DNA of 32,266 nucleotides from Pseudomonadota bacterium (GCA_026390435.1 JAPLFY010000122.1:1-32266); one strand, 5' to 3'. Shown: positions 14,413 through 22,919, counted from the first letter of the stretch. The notes: generated by a model not told the origin, from the letters alone. Program-made: numbers and translations.

Positions 14413-15150
14413 ATGGATTCTGTTAATTTAAGCCCGACCCGGCATCGCCTTGTGCTAGCTAGTAATATTAGCCAGCGCAGGACTTTTATCGAGTGGGCCT
14501 TGCCTGGACCAGCCAAGACTATGAGTTGGGCGCTCATGGGTGGGGGCCGCGGCATCCACCGGAGCATAGCTTGGCTCCATGTGAACAACGATGAACTTGG
14601 TCTTAACGTTTGTCCGCGCCGTTTCTTGCGCCAGCAGCGCGCAGCATGCGAGCTTGATTCGCACTTGGTCCTTATGACCAGCGCTTATCTTCAACATGTT
14701 CAATATCACGTTACGCGCATTGATGATGTAGAGGCCGTTACCGTCGCCACAGTTGGCTTGGGTAACGCGCTAAGAGTAGGCGATGCGATTGACTCAGCAG
14801 ACAGCTCGAGGAAAAAGGTCGGAACTATCAATATCGGTTGCTGGGTTAATCAAACATTGAGCGAGAGTGCCATGTACGAAGCTCTCAGCTTGATGGCCGA
14901 GGCAAAAGCAGTCACCGTATCGGACTTAAATATTCGTAGTCTTGTGAGTGGGGAGCCTGCAACTGGTACCGGAACTGACTGTAAGGTCTTAGCTAGTGCT
15001 ATAGGCGGTAAGGTGAATCGCTATGCCGGTAAGCACACTGCCGTGGGTAGCGCGATAGGAGCCGGAGTGGCTGCAGCTGTATCGAGTGGAGTCACTGGTT
15101 GGTTAAAACTCAACCAAGGCCATCCGGCGAGTCCATTGGTTTCACCATAA
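14413..15150 (+). CDS. cbiZ: Adenosylcobinamide amidohydrolase (CbiZ)
   Basis: 245 residues. The family (PF01955) cleaves the aminopropanol side chain from adenosylcobinamide, giving adenosylcobyric acid. Some bacterial CbiZ enzymes also cut complete pseudocobalamin so that the lower ligand can be replaced. Visible hallmarks are VATVGLGNALRVGD (111-124), VGTINIGCWVNQTLSESAMYEA with the downstream AEAKA, and the C-terminal ATGTGTDC (183-190) with RYAGKHTAVGSAIG (203-216). The ATG at 14413 has TGAGG seven bases upstream. It is transcribed away from btuFCD with a 175-base shared intergenic region, so uptake and remodelling are physically linked. The protein has no signal peptide and should act in the cytoplasm. 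Confidence 0.87.
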   Translation: MDSVNLSPTRHRLVLASNISQRRTFIEWALPGPAKTMSWALMGGGRGIHRSIAWLHVNNDELGLNVCPRRFLRQQRAACELDSHLVLMTSAYLQHVQYHVTRIDDVEAVTVATVGLGNALRVGDAIDSADSSRKKVGTINIGCWVNQTLSESAMYEALSLMAEAKAVTVSDLNIRSLVSGEPATGTGTDCKVLASAIGGKVNRYAGKHTAVGSAIGAGVAAAVSSGVTGWLKLNQGHPASPLVSP

Positions 15151-15218
15151 TCGCGCTGGCGCGCTGATCATCCTCGGTATGCCATGGTCCTGTTGGTCAT
15201 CGCGGTGACTGCTGATCC

Positions 15219-15248
15219 ATAAAATATCAAATAATAACAGTATTTTAT
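15219..15248. other. AT-rich inverted repeat after cbiZ
   Basis: ATAAAATA (15219-15226) and TATTTTAT (15241-15248) are perfect inverted copies with a 14-base loop. It is the first of three dyads in the 238-base gap before the VWA lipoprotein gene. Confidence 0.35.
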
Positions 15249-15259
15249 CGTCTTCCCGC

Positions 15260-15286
15260 ATTGCTTAACTAAAGTTAAGCCGCAAT
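15260..15286. other. Imperfect palindrome in intergenic region
   Basis: GCTTAACT and AGTTAAGC lie around a central AA (15263-15280). ATTG and CAAT extend the dyad outward with a 3-base bulge on the right arm. It is a candidate operator or hairpin. Confidence 0.35.
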
Positions 15287-15303
15287 CGGTTCGATGCCGA
15301 AGT

Positions 15304-15319
15304 ACTAATATTTATTAGT
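15304..15319. other. AT-rich palindrome upstream of VWA lipoprotein gene
   Basis: ACTAATA and TATTAGT flank a TT spacer, forming a 16-base dyad 70 bases before the ATG at 15389. It is the third dyad in this gap. Confidence 0.35.
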
Positions 15320-15388
15320 GCCCGGTGATTACGATTTCCTGCCGTATTGCCATCAAGGTGATCGCCACGACTTTTATAGAGGTGACCG

Positions 15389-16675
15389 ATGGGATCTTCT
15401 GTCAAAAAACGTCATCATTACATTCATATGCTAACCATGATCGGTGTCTTCGGCGCCTTCGGTGTCGCGGCATGTGATCGAGAGCCGGCGTCGTTTAAGC
15501 AGGTCGAGCGTGAATATGCCGATGAGCAACCGACAGGCTCTCAGACGCATCACAATCAAGGCGATTATGGCGCGGGTCAACGGGAGCATGAATCGGAAGA
15601 CTCTAGGTCGACGGCGGGAGATGCGGACCGTCCTTCAGGAAGGTCTCCCGGTACCAATCCGAGTGGCAGTGGCGACGACACCACTTCTGAGCCCGGCGTT
15701 CCCGGAATTTCGGATGCGTTGTCTGTGAACTGGAGCCTCCCGTGTGAACGTTCTAGTGCAAACAGTTCTGGAAAGATTGTTGGCGGAGGCCGCCATCAAG
15801 TTGCGGTAGACAGCCAGTCCAAGCTGGCCGTTACATTCACTGGGTCTGTTTGTCAGCCAGCTAATACTCCCAGAGACTTGGTGTTTGTCGTGGACGTGAC
15901 GGGTTCCATGGGGGGCGGTGCCGGAAATGACTTCAATCACGATCCGCATGTAAACGGCACCTGCGGACGACTGGAAGCTATTCGCCATGTACTGTCGATG
16001 ATGCCAAATGATGGCACAGCGCGTGTTAGTTTAATGACTTTTAACTCGCGGATTGCAGCTAAATCGAGACAGTTTTTTGCCACAGGCGAGCAGTTGATGG
16101 ATGATCTGCAGAGCAGTAAACGAGATTCTATTGATAATATTATCTGCTCTGCTGATGGAGTGACCGATTACAGTGTTGCCCTCAATGGTGCGCGGCAAAT
16201 GTTGGTAAATCATGGTCGAGCTGAGGCGCAAAAAGAGGTCTATTTTATATCTGACGGAGTCCCGACCGTTAATAATGGAGTTAGAGAGGCTCAGTCACTG
16301 CGCGCATCCGGTGTGATCATTGCACCCATCATGTTGATTGGTGACGAGTGGCTGCTGCGCGATCATATCGCTAGCCGCGACCCACAAGGCCAGCCCTTGT
16401 TTCGTAAAGTTGGAGAGGCAAGTAAATTAGCTGATGCCCTAGCTGAACTCGCAATGAATCGTCTGACCAAGGTGGAGCTGCGCTACAGGCCGATGAATTC
16501 TGGCATCTGGCGTTCTGCTAACGTCCGCGAGCGGCTAAGTGGCTATAACTTCCAGCTACCTGCGATCACGTTTAGTTTGCTCGAAGACTCTGAATTTGAG
16601 GTTATTCTCGATGCTCTTGATAGCCGGGGCAATCACTCCCTGGTGCGGGGTCAGCTCCAGGCTACGGCGCAGTGA
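15389..16675 (+). CDS. Lipoprotein with von Willebrand factor A domain
   Basis: 428 residues, with the ATG after AGAGGTGAC. The signal peptide ends in the lipobox GVAAC (Cys29), followed directly by Asp, which in enterobacteria would argue for retention in the inner membrane. Residues 30-110 are a hydrophilic Ser/Gly/Asp/Glu-rich linker of low complexity. The VWA domain starts near residue 163. Its metal-ion-dependent adhesion site is visible as DVTGSMG (Asp169, Thr171, Ser173), with a later Thr-Asp (DGVTDYSVAL) and FISDGVPT. Two Cys within it (NGTCG and NIICSADG) may be disulfide-bonded. Such proteins bind protein partners through Mg2+. A C-terminal beta domain (RYRPMNSGIW to RGQLQATAQ) follows. 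The partner is unknown and no Ni/Mg-chelatase or secretion genes are nearby. Confidence 0.85.
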   Translation: MGSSVKKRHHYIHMLTMIGVFGAFGVAACDREPASFKQVEREYADEQPTGSQTHHNQGDYGAGQREHESEDSRSTAGDADRPSGRSPGTNPSGSGDDTTSEPGVPGISDALSVNWSLPCERSSANSSGKIVGGGRHQVAVDSQSKLAVTFTGSVCQPANTPRDLVFVVDVTGSMGGGAGNDFNHDPHVNGTCGRLEAIRHVLSMMPNDGTARVSLMTFNSRIAAKSRQFFATGEQLMDDLQSSKRDSIDNIICSADGVTDYSVALNGARQMLVNHGRAEAQKEVYFISDGVPTVNNGVREAQSLRASGVIIAPIMLIGDEWLLRDHIASRDPQGQPLFRKVGEASKLADALAELAMNRLTKVELRYRPMNSGIWRSANVRERLSGYNFQLPAITFSLLEDSEFEVILDALDSRGNHSLVRGQLQATAQ

Positions 16676-16699
16676 GCTCGACTCCAAAGCTTGACGGCA

Positions 16700-17803
16700 T
16701 CAGTGGCTGGACGCTTTGATCTCTGACCAGATCCGGTCATAGATGGATGTGTCGTTACCTAGATCCTTCATCGTTTCGCAGTGGCTTAACGCTTCTGCTG
16801 GGGGAAACAAGACGGGATGGCGCTGTAGCTCTGGTGGTAGCAGGGCGCGCGTCCCTATGATGACTGGTCCATACATCATGCGCCGCACAAAGTCGGCGTT
16901 GGTACTGGGTTCGTATAGATAATTGATAAATTGGTATGCTGCCTCGATATGCGTCGCCCCCTTGGGAATGACTATATTATCGATAGCCAGTGTTCCGCCC
17001 TCTTTGGGGATTATAAAACTAATGGCTTTGCCACTATCTCTAGCAGCCACTAGGGCCTCACCCGAGTATATGTGGGCCATCACTACTTCCCCCGAGGTTA
17101 GTAGGCTGGAGGGGCTGGCGTTGAAGGCTTTTAATTGCGGCTTGGCCGCTATCAGAGCGTTCTTGGCCAGAGCTAACTCTTTTGGATCCGTGGAGTTGAG
17201 GCTAGCTCCGTTGAGTTTGAGAGCCGCACCTATTGCTTCACGGAAATCATCCAGCACCGTGACGCGGTCCTTTACTTTGTCATTGCGCAGCAGATCTCCC
17301 CAACTAGTCACGGGACTTGGGTATGCCGCGGTATTGACACCAATGCCCGTGATGGTCCAGGCGTAGGGAAGTGACCACTTATTTTCGGGATCGTAGTCTT
17401 TACCCAGGAATTTGCTGTCGACATTGCGCAAGTTTTGAATTTTTCCTTTGTCTATTTCGCGCACCATACCCAGCTTAATCATTGCGGGGACCATGTAGTC
17501 CGTTGGGAGGACAAGGTCATATCCGGTTGCACCAGCTTGCAGTTTGGCGATCAGTTCTTCATTAGATGCATAATTTGACACGCGTACTTTGATGCCTGTT
17601 CTACGCGTAAATTCTTCTAGGATTTGCGGCGAGGTGTAGTCTGCCCAGATGTATAAATTGAGCACCTTTTCCGACTTCTCGCCGGCGGGCGGTACACTTC
17701 CCATATCCTGCCGCTTTTTAAACAACGTGCAGCTTGATAGAGCTATGGCGACAAGCCCAGTTAGCAAGAGTCTGCTTAGTGTTTTAAAGCTAGTGTTGTC
17801 CAA
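16700..17803 (-). CDS. potD: Spermidine/putrescine-binding lipoprotein (PotD family)
   Basis: 367 residues, TTG start at 17803 with GGAG seven bases upstream; no in-frame ATG gives a complete signal peptide. The lipobox ALSSC ends at Cys25. The mature protein opens with the PotD/PotF pattern LNLYIWADYTSPQILEEFTRRTGIKV, and then has GYDLVLPTDYMVPAMIKLGMV and SLPYAWTITGIGVN, the ligand-binding stretches of the family. Polyamine specificity is assigned by family and by the divergent potABC genes; the exact polyamine cannot be told. Anchoring by lipid rather than free periplasmic location is a variation from E. coli PotD. It ends 24 bases from the convergent VWA lipoprotein gene. Confidence 0.9.
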   Translation of the reverse strand: MDNTSFKTLSRLLLTGLVAIALSSCTLFKKRQDMGSVPPAGEKSEKVLNLYIWADYTSPQILEEFTRRTGIKVRVSNYASNEELIAKLQAGATGYDLVLPTDYMVPAMIKLGMVREIDKGKIQNLRNVDSKFLGKDYDPENKWSLPYAWTITGIGVNTAAYPSPVTSWGDLLRNDKVKDRVTVLDDFREAIGAALKLNGASLNSTDPKELALAKNALIAAKPQLKAFNASPSSLLTSGEVVMAHIYSGEALVAARDSGKAISFIIPKEGGTLAIDNIVIPKGATHIEAAYQFINYLYEPSTNADFVRRMMYGPVIIGTRALLPPELQRHPVLFPPAEALSHCETMKDLGNDTSIYDRIWSEIKASSH

Positions 17804-17962
17804 GGCTGGTCTCCAGTGCCGCTGTCAGCGCCAAATTTCGAATTTTCACTTAGCGTGAGTTAGCAGAATATTACCAGCCTTTTTCTTCTCGCCCGAATTA
17901 TGTATTTTGTTCTTGGCGTTATTGACCTAGGCACCTTCAGCCATCTTGGATGGATCAAATTG

Positions 17963-19093
17963 ATGCTAAGTATCGTGGACGTTGACAAGAGCTATGGTAG
18001 CCAGCGAGTTCTGACGTCCGTCTCTTTGCAATTGGGTGGCGGGGAATTCTTCTCCATTATCGGGCCCAGTGGCTGTGGCAAATCGACTTTGCTCAGAATC
18101 CTGGCGGGATTCGAGCGCCCAGATCAGGGACGTGTGCTGCTGAACGGTGCTGATATCACTGCAGTAGCTCCGCACAGTCGGCCAATGAATATGGTGTTTC
18201 AGCGTTATGCCTTGTTTCCGCACATGAATGTTGCGGAAAATGTTGGCTTTAGTCTGCGCATCAAGAAGGTGGAGCCGGCGGAACGTCGGCGATTGGTGGA
18301 TGAGGCTTTAAATCTGGTCGCCATGGCAAGCTTTGCCGATCGCCCCATTGACAAGCTATCCGGTGGACAACAGCAACGGGTGGCCCTGGCTCGGGCCATT
18401 GTCAGTCGCCCCAAGGTGTTGCTTCTGGACGAGCCGCTAAGTGCCCTAGATCTGCAGTTACGCCTACATATGCAGGTGGAATTACGCTCTCTACAAAGGC
18501 GTCTCGGGATGACCTTTGTCTTCGTGACCCATGACCAAAGCGAGGCTCTAGCCATGTCTGACCGCTTGGCGGTGATCAATCAAGGGCGCATCGTTCAGGT
18601 GGGAACACCCTCAGAGGTCTATGAACAGCCAGATAATGCTTTCGTCGCCACCTTTCTGGGCTCGATGAACTGCCTGGTCGGGCAATATATGGGGCGTGTT
18701 GAGGGTAGGCGGCAGCACGGTTGGGTTGATCTTGGAGAGGGGCAACATTGCGCCGTGCGACTCCCCGAGACAACCGCGGTAATCCCGGTGGGGGCCAAGG
18801 TCCAGGTGTTTATTCGCCCCGAGAAGGTTAGACTTTCTGGCGTTGGTTTGCCGGCTGCGCAATCCGCTAGCGTGGGGCATCAGGACAATGAGTTAACCGC
18901 TCTGATGACGGATGTAGCGTATCGCGGGGCGACCGTAGAATTTTGCGCCAAACTAGCCACGCAAGCAGATCCCATGTCGGCCATCATGTTAAATAGCGAT
19001 GTTGCCAGTACTCGGCCGCAAGTTGGTGCAAAGGTGAAGCTAGGGTTTGCCGCTGATGATGCTTGGATTCTGTCTGGCGGAGCCTCCGTATGA
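17963..19093 (+). CDS. potA: Polyamine ABC importer ATPase PotA
   Basis: 376 residues from the ATG at 17963 (MLSIVDVDKSYG), where the ABC domain normally begins. An in-frame ATG at 17900 would add 21 residues with no ribosome-binding site, and the site at 17963 is itself weak. Walker A GPSGCGKS is at 34-41, the Q-loop Gln at 80, LSGGQ at 132-136, Walker B LLLDE at 153-157 and the switch His at 190. After residue 230 comes a TOBE-type regulatory domain (FIRPEKVRLSG; LMTDVAYRGATVEF). This is the standard PotA arrangement. The stop overlaps potB (ATGA). Confidence 0.92.
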   Translation: MLSIVDVDKSYGSQRVLTSVSLQLGGGEFFSIIGPSGCGKSTLLRILAGFERPDQGRVLLNGADITAVAPHSRPMNMVFQRYALFPHMNVAENVGFSLRIKKVEPAERRRLVDEALNLVAMASFADRPIDKLSGGQQQRVALARAIVSRPKVLLLDEPLSALDLQLRLHMQVELRSLQRRLGMTFVFVTHDQSEALAMSDRLAVINQGRIVQVGTPSEVYEQPDNAFVATFLGSMNCLVGQYMGRVEGRRQHGWVDLGEGQHCAVRLPETTAVIPVGAKVQVFIRPEKVRLSGVGLPAAQSASVGHQDNELTALMTDVAYRGATVEFCAKLATQADPMSAIMLNSDVASTRPQVGAKVKLGFAADDAWILSGGASV

Positions 19094-19935
19094 GTAAAAG
19101 GAGCGGCATATTGGCTTTGCCACTTATGCTTTGGCTGGTTTGGTTTCTAGTCATGCCTATAGGCTTTGTTCTGATTTATAGTCTCCTCCAGCGCGGTTCC
19201 TACGGCGAGATCATCTGGACCCTGACGCTCGATAACTATCGGCGGGCTCTAGACCCACTCTATTTTCAGATTTTCGTTAAAAGTTTGCTGTTAACTTGCC
19301 TGACAACCATTCTTTGTTTGGCGCTGGGTTTGCCACTTGCATACACCATCGCAACTGCAGCTAAGCGCCAGCGACCATTGTTGATTTCGCTTTTAATGTT
19401 GCCTTTTCTAACTAATTTTATCGTCCGAGTTTATGCGATTCGTTTGATTTTAGGTGGCGAGGGACCAATTAATGCAGTGCTAGTTGCTAGCGGTCTCGTG
19501 TCAAACCCTGTGATTATGACGGATTCATTATTCGCTGTAGCCGTGGGGATGTTGGCTAACTACCTTCCGTTTATGACGCTGCCAATCTATGTAGTCCAAG
19601 AAAAAATGGACTTCTCGCTGCTGGAGGCTGCGGCCGATCTCGGCGCCCGTCGACTGGCGGTATTAACACGCGTAATTTTACCGATCAGCATGCCAGGGAT
19701 TATGTCAGGCACTGTCTTAGTGTTTGTGCCGGTTCTGGGTGAGTACATGATTCCTGATCTTCTTGGTGGAGCTAAGACCATGCTCCTCGGTAATTTAATC
19801 ACCGAACAGTTCCTCAAGGTGCGTGACTGGCCGTTTGGGGCCGCTCTCGCTATGCTGCTCATCTTAGTCATGCTAGCTAGTTTTGCCCTACAGCGTTTAA
19901 TTGGCGGCAAGGGAGGTCGACTTGTCCATCCGTGA
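19090..19935 (+). CDS. potB: Polyamine ABC importer permease PotB
   Basis: 281 residues from the ATG at 19090, which overlaps the potA stop and has GGAG eight bases upstream. Six hydrophobic segments are visible. The cytoplasmic EAA loop contacting PotA is LLEAAADLGARRLAVLTRVILPISMPGI, present with the usual EAAxxxG core. NFIVRVYAIRLILGGEGPIN before it is typical of PotB. It forms the channel with PotC. The 3' end overlaps the potC start by 14 bases. Confidence 0.93.
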   Translation: MSKRSGILALPLMLWLVWFLVMPIGFVLIYSLLQRGSYGEIIWTLTLDNYRRALDPLYFQIFVKSLLLTCLTTILCLALGLPLAYTIATAAKRQRPLLISLLMLPFLTNFIVRVYAIRLILGGEGPINAVLVASGLVSNPVIMTDSLFAVAVGMLANYLPFMTLPIYVVQEKMDFSLLEAAADLGARRLAVLTRVILPISMPGIMSGTVLVFVPVLGEYMIPDLLGGAKTMLLGNLITEQFLKVRDWPFGAALAMLLILVMLASFALQRLIGGKGGRLVHP

Positions 19936-20719
19936 GGAGAATCCCCGCCCGCGCCCGCATGTTACTGCCTATATAGTCACGGTGGGCGCCTATGCGTTGC
20001 TCCTGTTGCCGTTACTAGCAGTGCTGTTTTATTCTTTTATGGAGCCTGTGGTCGACTCCGGTGCCACGACTTGGCGCCTCAGCCTGGTGTGGTACGACCG
20101 CCTTTTTCACAACGACGTGATTGCTACGACTTTGGTCACAAGTTTGCAAGTCGCATTTTGTGCAACTCTCGTGGCGACTTTCATTGGCGTCGCCGGAGCG
20201 ATTGCTCTAGAGCGAGGCAACTTCCCTGGGCGTCGATTGCTGGTAACTTTGACGATGGTGCCCTTAGTCATGCCAGAACTGGTGATGGGCCTAGCCTCAC
20301 TTATTTGGTTTTCCTTGCAAGGTCTAGAGCTGGGCATTCCTACGTTAATTATGGGTCATGCTACCTTTGCGCTGGCCTATGTCATCACCATTGTGCGGGC
20401 GCGGCTGGCGAATTTCGACGGTAGTCTTGAGGAAGCGGCGGCCGATTTAGGCGCGACTCCATGGGTCGTCTTTCGCAAGATCACCTTACCGATCATTGCG
20501 CCCGGTGTTGGTGCAGGTGCGATGATGGCCTTTACCTTATCTTTTGATGATTTTCTTATCAGTTTTTTTACGGCCGGAGTCGATTCAGATACGCTACCGA
20601 TGCGTCTATATTCCATGATTCGATTCGGTCTTAATCGCGAAATCTATGCTCTTTCCAGCATGCTAATTCTGGTGACGACTTTAGGCATCGTGGTTAGTTA
20701 CCGACTTAGGCGGGTCTAA
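19922..20719 (+). CDS. potC: Polyamine ABC importer permease PotC, TTG start
   Basis: 265 residues from the TTG at 19922, which has GGGAGG five bases upstream. A TTG at 19901 is possible but has no such site. Six hydrophobic segments and the EAA loop SLEEAAADLGATPWVVFRKITLPIIAPG are seen, followed by FTLSFDDFLISFFTAG, a hallmark of PotC/PotI. It pairs with PotB to make the transmembrane pore. The gene ends 9 bases before the convergent asparaginase gene. No terminator was seen between them. Confidence 0.92.
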   Translation: MSIREENPRPRPHVTAYIVTVGAYALLLLPLLAVLFYSFMEPVVDSGATTWRLSLVWYDRLFHNDVIATTLVTSLQVAFCATLVATFIGVAGAIALERGNFPGRRLLVTLTMVPLVMPELVMGLASLIWFSLQGLELGIPTLIMGHATFALAYVITIVRARLANFDGSLEEAAADLGATPWVVFRKITLPIIAPGVGAGAMMAFTLSFDDFLISFFTAGVDSDTLPMRLYSMIRFGLNREIYALSSMLILVTTLGIVVSYRLRRV

Positions 20720-20728
20720 TAAGTGGAT

Positions 20729-21649
20729 TTAAATCGCGACAGAGTCGTGCACGAACACTTTTTGTCCGCTAAACTGCTGCGTGTTTTGTAGCTTTACGCC
20801 AAATTTTTCTAGGATTTTGGCCGCGACAAACCAGGTCGCCTTTGGGTCCCAACCGTGGGCGATTTTGATCACAATGCCGAGTCCGCGGGGATATGAAGGG
20901 TGATCGATAGCTAAACCTAGTAGACCGTCCGCACCCTCTTTAGCAACGATCTTGCCGTCACCCGCCACGAGAATCGCCGTATCCAAACGGTTGCGTCCAC
21001 CGACCAACTCAGGGTGACGCACCATAGCTGGCCAGATCCAGTCATTCTCTTTTAGTGCCGCTAATGCAGCGAATAGAGTCGCCATCTCCTGAATGGTCAT
21101 GGTCAGCGTGGGGAGCCCGCAGCCATCCACAGCTGTCACTGCTGGTGTCCAGTCGGCCCCAAGCACGGCGCGTAATTCAGCTAAATACGCGGCAAAATAT
21201 GGATGATCAGCCGTCAGGTAGTCATGCCGAGACCAGCCGCGCAATTTGCAACCAGCTAAAATCGCTGCATGCTTTCCCGAGCATGGATGATTCCACCGGG
21301 TCGGTTTCTTCGCCCGACTGCCGGCCGTTACGAGCGGCAGGGCTGCTGGTGTTTGGAGCCATCTCAAGTCGGCATTGCTGAGTATGGACCTGGCTGCTGC
21401 AAGTTGCGCTGTTTCGGCATTATGAGAAGCTACCGCGATGGCCTTAGCCTCCCAGCCAAGCACTGCGTCTAAGTCTTGGGCAAATACTTTGATCTGATAG
21501 GGCTTCATCAACGATCTGCCGTAGCACAGCGTTGTTCCGTAATTATGAATAAGTTGGTCGCCGTGCACCCAAGCAACGGCTCCGTGTACCGTCACTTCCG
21601 GGACGTCTTCTCGGAGACAGTCGAGCAGCGGCACCCATTGATTCTGCAC
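20729..21649 (-). CDS. Rhizobium-type L-asparaginase (AnsA/ReAV family)
   Basis: 306 residues, GTG start at 21649 with AGGA eight bases upstream. The protein belongs to the family PF06089, distinct from E. coli AnsA/AnsB, that hydrolyses L-asparagine to L-aspartate and ammonia. Its residues fit the Rhizobium etli enzyme: Ser46-x2-Lys49 (GRSLMKP), Ser75 (VASHNAE), Cys123 with Lys126 (HPCSGKHA), and DGCGLP downstream. Spacings are nearly the same as the S48/K51/S80/C135/K138 set known for R. etli ReAV. No signal peptide, so cytoplasmic. It is the last gene of a four-gene minus-strand run, 20 bases after the monooxygenase gene. Confidence 0.87.
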   Translation of the reverse strand: MQNQWVPLLDCLREDVPEVTVHGAVAWVHGDQLIHNYGTTLCYGRSLMKPYQIKVFAQDLDAVLGWEAKAIAVASHNAETAQLAAARSILSNADLRWLQTPAALPLVTAGSRAKKPTRWNHPCSGKHAAILAGCKLRGWSRHDYLTADHPYFAAYLAELRAVLGADWTPAVTAVDGCGLPTLTMTIQEMATLFAALAALKENDWIWPAMVRHPELVGGRNRLDTAILVAGDGKIVAKEGADGLLGLAIDHPSYPRGLGIVIKIAHGWDPKATWFVAAKILEKFGVKLQNTQQFSGQKVFVHDSVAI

Positions 21650-21669
21650 AGCCTTAATCCTAATCTGAC

Positions 21670-22899
21670 TTATTGGAGTCGCGGCGCTACATCACGCATA
21701 AAGCTAGTCATGCTGTTGCGAATTTCTTGCTGATGATGCGTATTGAAGTCAAACCAAAGCATGAGACGTTCATCGGACCTATAACGTTCGCGCAGCATGG
21801 TGGCTACTTCATCGGCGTTGCCTGCTATGGCGTTGCCCACAGCCTCATTGATCTTGCGATCATCAAAGGTGCCCTCTACAGCTCGCCAATAGTTGGCGAT
21901 TGCTTTAGCTGCGGCTACTTTTGCCGCAGCACTTTGCTCAGCCGCGCTGAGGTGGCTGTCGCTATTGAGGAAAATGAGTGCCGTGCGCGGCATATACCAA
22001 GGCAGCCAAGGTCCACCGTCAAGGTGGTAGCATTGCCGCATGCGTTCGTGCGTCGCTTCGATAGTGGCGGATGGGGTGATCGATAAATTGAACACACGGG
22101 TCGGCCAGAAGCGGTTGGCCAGCACTTGCGCTGCCGGGTCATGAGATCCAATCGTGAGACGCAACAAATCAAGCGGTGCCTCAAATGGGATGACACCGAC
22201 GGCAGGGAATTCCCAAAACGGTGCAAATGCTATGGACTTGATGTCGCCTTGGACGCCCGTTTCGAGCTTGTGAGCCGCCACGACATCCTGCCATTCCTCA
22301 GTCTTGCGGAAATCTGCTGCAGTTAAAACCTTGGGGGCGATCTCTGCGCTCGATACTTGCCGTTGAGTCAGAGCGCGGAGGAAGATCTCCGTCGCTTCCA
22401 AAAATACTTTGCCTTTGAGCACGGACCAGGCAACGCGTTCCGTCTCAGTGCGAGCCTTGACGCCGTAGGTAGAGTTGGCAAACGGAAAACGTCCAGCAGC
22501 AAAACCAATCTCAAGAAGGCGGCGCTCGCCCGGAGTAAGGCTGTGGAGCAGCAAGAAAGTTTTGATTGCCTCGGCATGTGCAAGCGGACCACCGTTGCAC
22601 ATGATATTGCGAATTGCTGATCCCACATGGATTCTCTTGGTGCAACCAAAAATCCTGTGCGCTAATTGCAATATATCCGTGTTGATACCAATCTCGCCAC
22701 GAAAGTGCGGTATCACAGCATCAGGATTCTGTTTTTGCACTTCGCAGGATAAATGGGTCTCGGCAATCCATGCTGTCTCATAACCTAGCTCGTCGGCAAG
22801 CTGCACTTGCTCAAAGAAGTGGCGCATCATCGTCACTTCATTGGGCAGCTCGCCGTCTACCTCGGTTTGGCAAATAGCGAAGAAAGTATCAAACTTCAT
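21670..22899 (-). CDS. Luciferase-like flavin-dependent monooxygenase
   Basis: 409 residues, ATG at 22899 with GGGGAC four bases upstream. The TIM-barrel luciferase-like family (PF00296) is shown by QVQLADELGYETAWIAETHL near the N-terminus, VGSAIRNIMCNGGPLAHAEAIKTFLLLHSLTPGERRLLEIGFAAGRF in the middle, and the C-terminal barrel helices. These enzymes use FMNH2 (or F420H2 in relatives) and O2. Here the substrate is unknown. The gene lies 20 bases downstream of fumC and is probably cotranscribed. Length is somewhat above the usual 330-380 because of inserts around residues 190-240. Confidence 0.85.
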   Translation of the reverse strand: MKFDTFFAICQTEVDGELPNEVTMMRHFFEQVQLADELGYETAWIAETHLSCEVQKQNPDAVIPHFRGEIGINTDILQLAHRIFGCTKRIHVGSAIRNIMCNGGPLAHAEAIKTFLLLHSLTPGERRLLEIGFAAGRFPFANSTYGVKARTETERVAWSVLKGKVFLEATEIFLRALTQRQVSSAEIAPKVLTAADFRKTEEWQDVVAAHKLETGVQGDIKSIAFAPFWEFPAVGVIPFEAPLDLLRLTIGSHDPAAQVLANRFWPTRVFNLSITPSATIEATHERMRQCYHLDGGPWLPWYMPRTALIFLNSDSHLSAAEQSAAAKVAAAKAIANYWRAVEGTFDDRKINEAVGNAIAGNADEVATMLRERYRSDERLMLWFDFNTHHQQEIRNSMTSFMRDVAPRLQ

Positions 22900-22919
22900 G
22901 GTCGTCCCCAGTGGCCTAA

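Noticed and set aside
16923-17366. 147-codon plus-strand frame opposite potD
   Set aside because: Ala/Leu/Ser-rich shadow of a certain gene on the other strand.
17900-17962. Extra 21 codons at the front of potA
   Set aside because: No Shine-Dalgarno before the ATG at 17900; homology of ABC ATPases begins at 17963.
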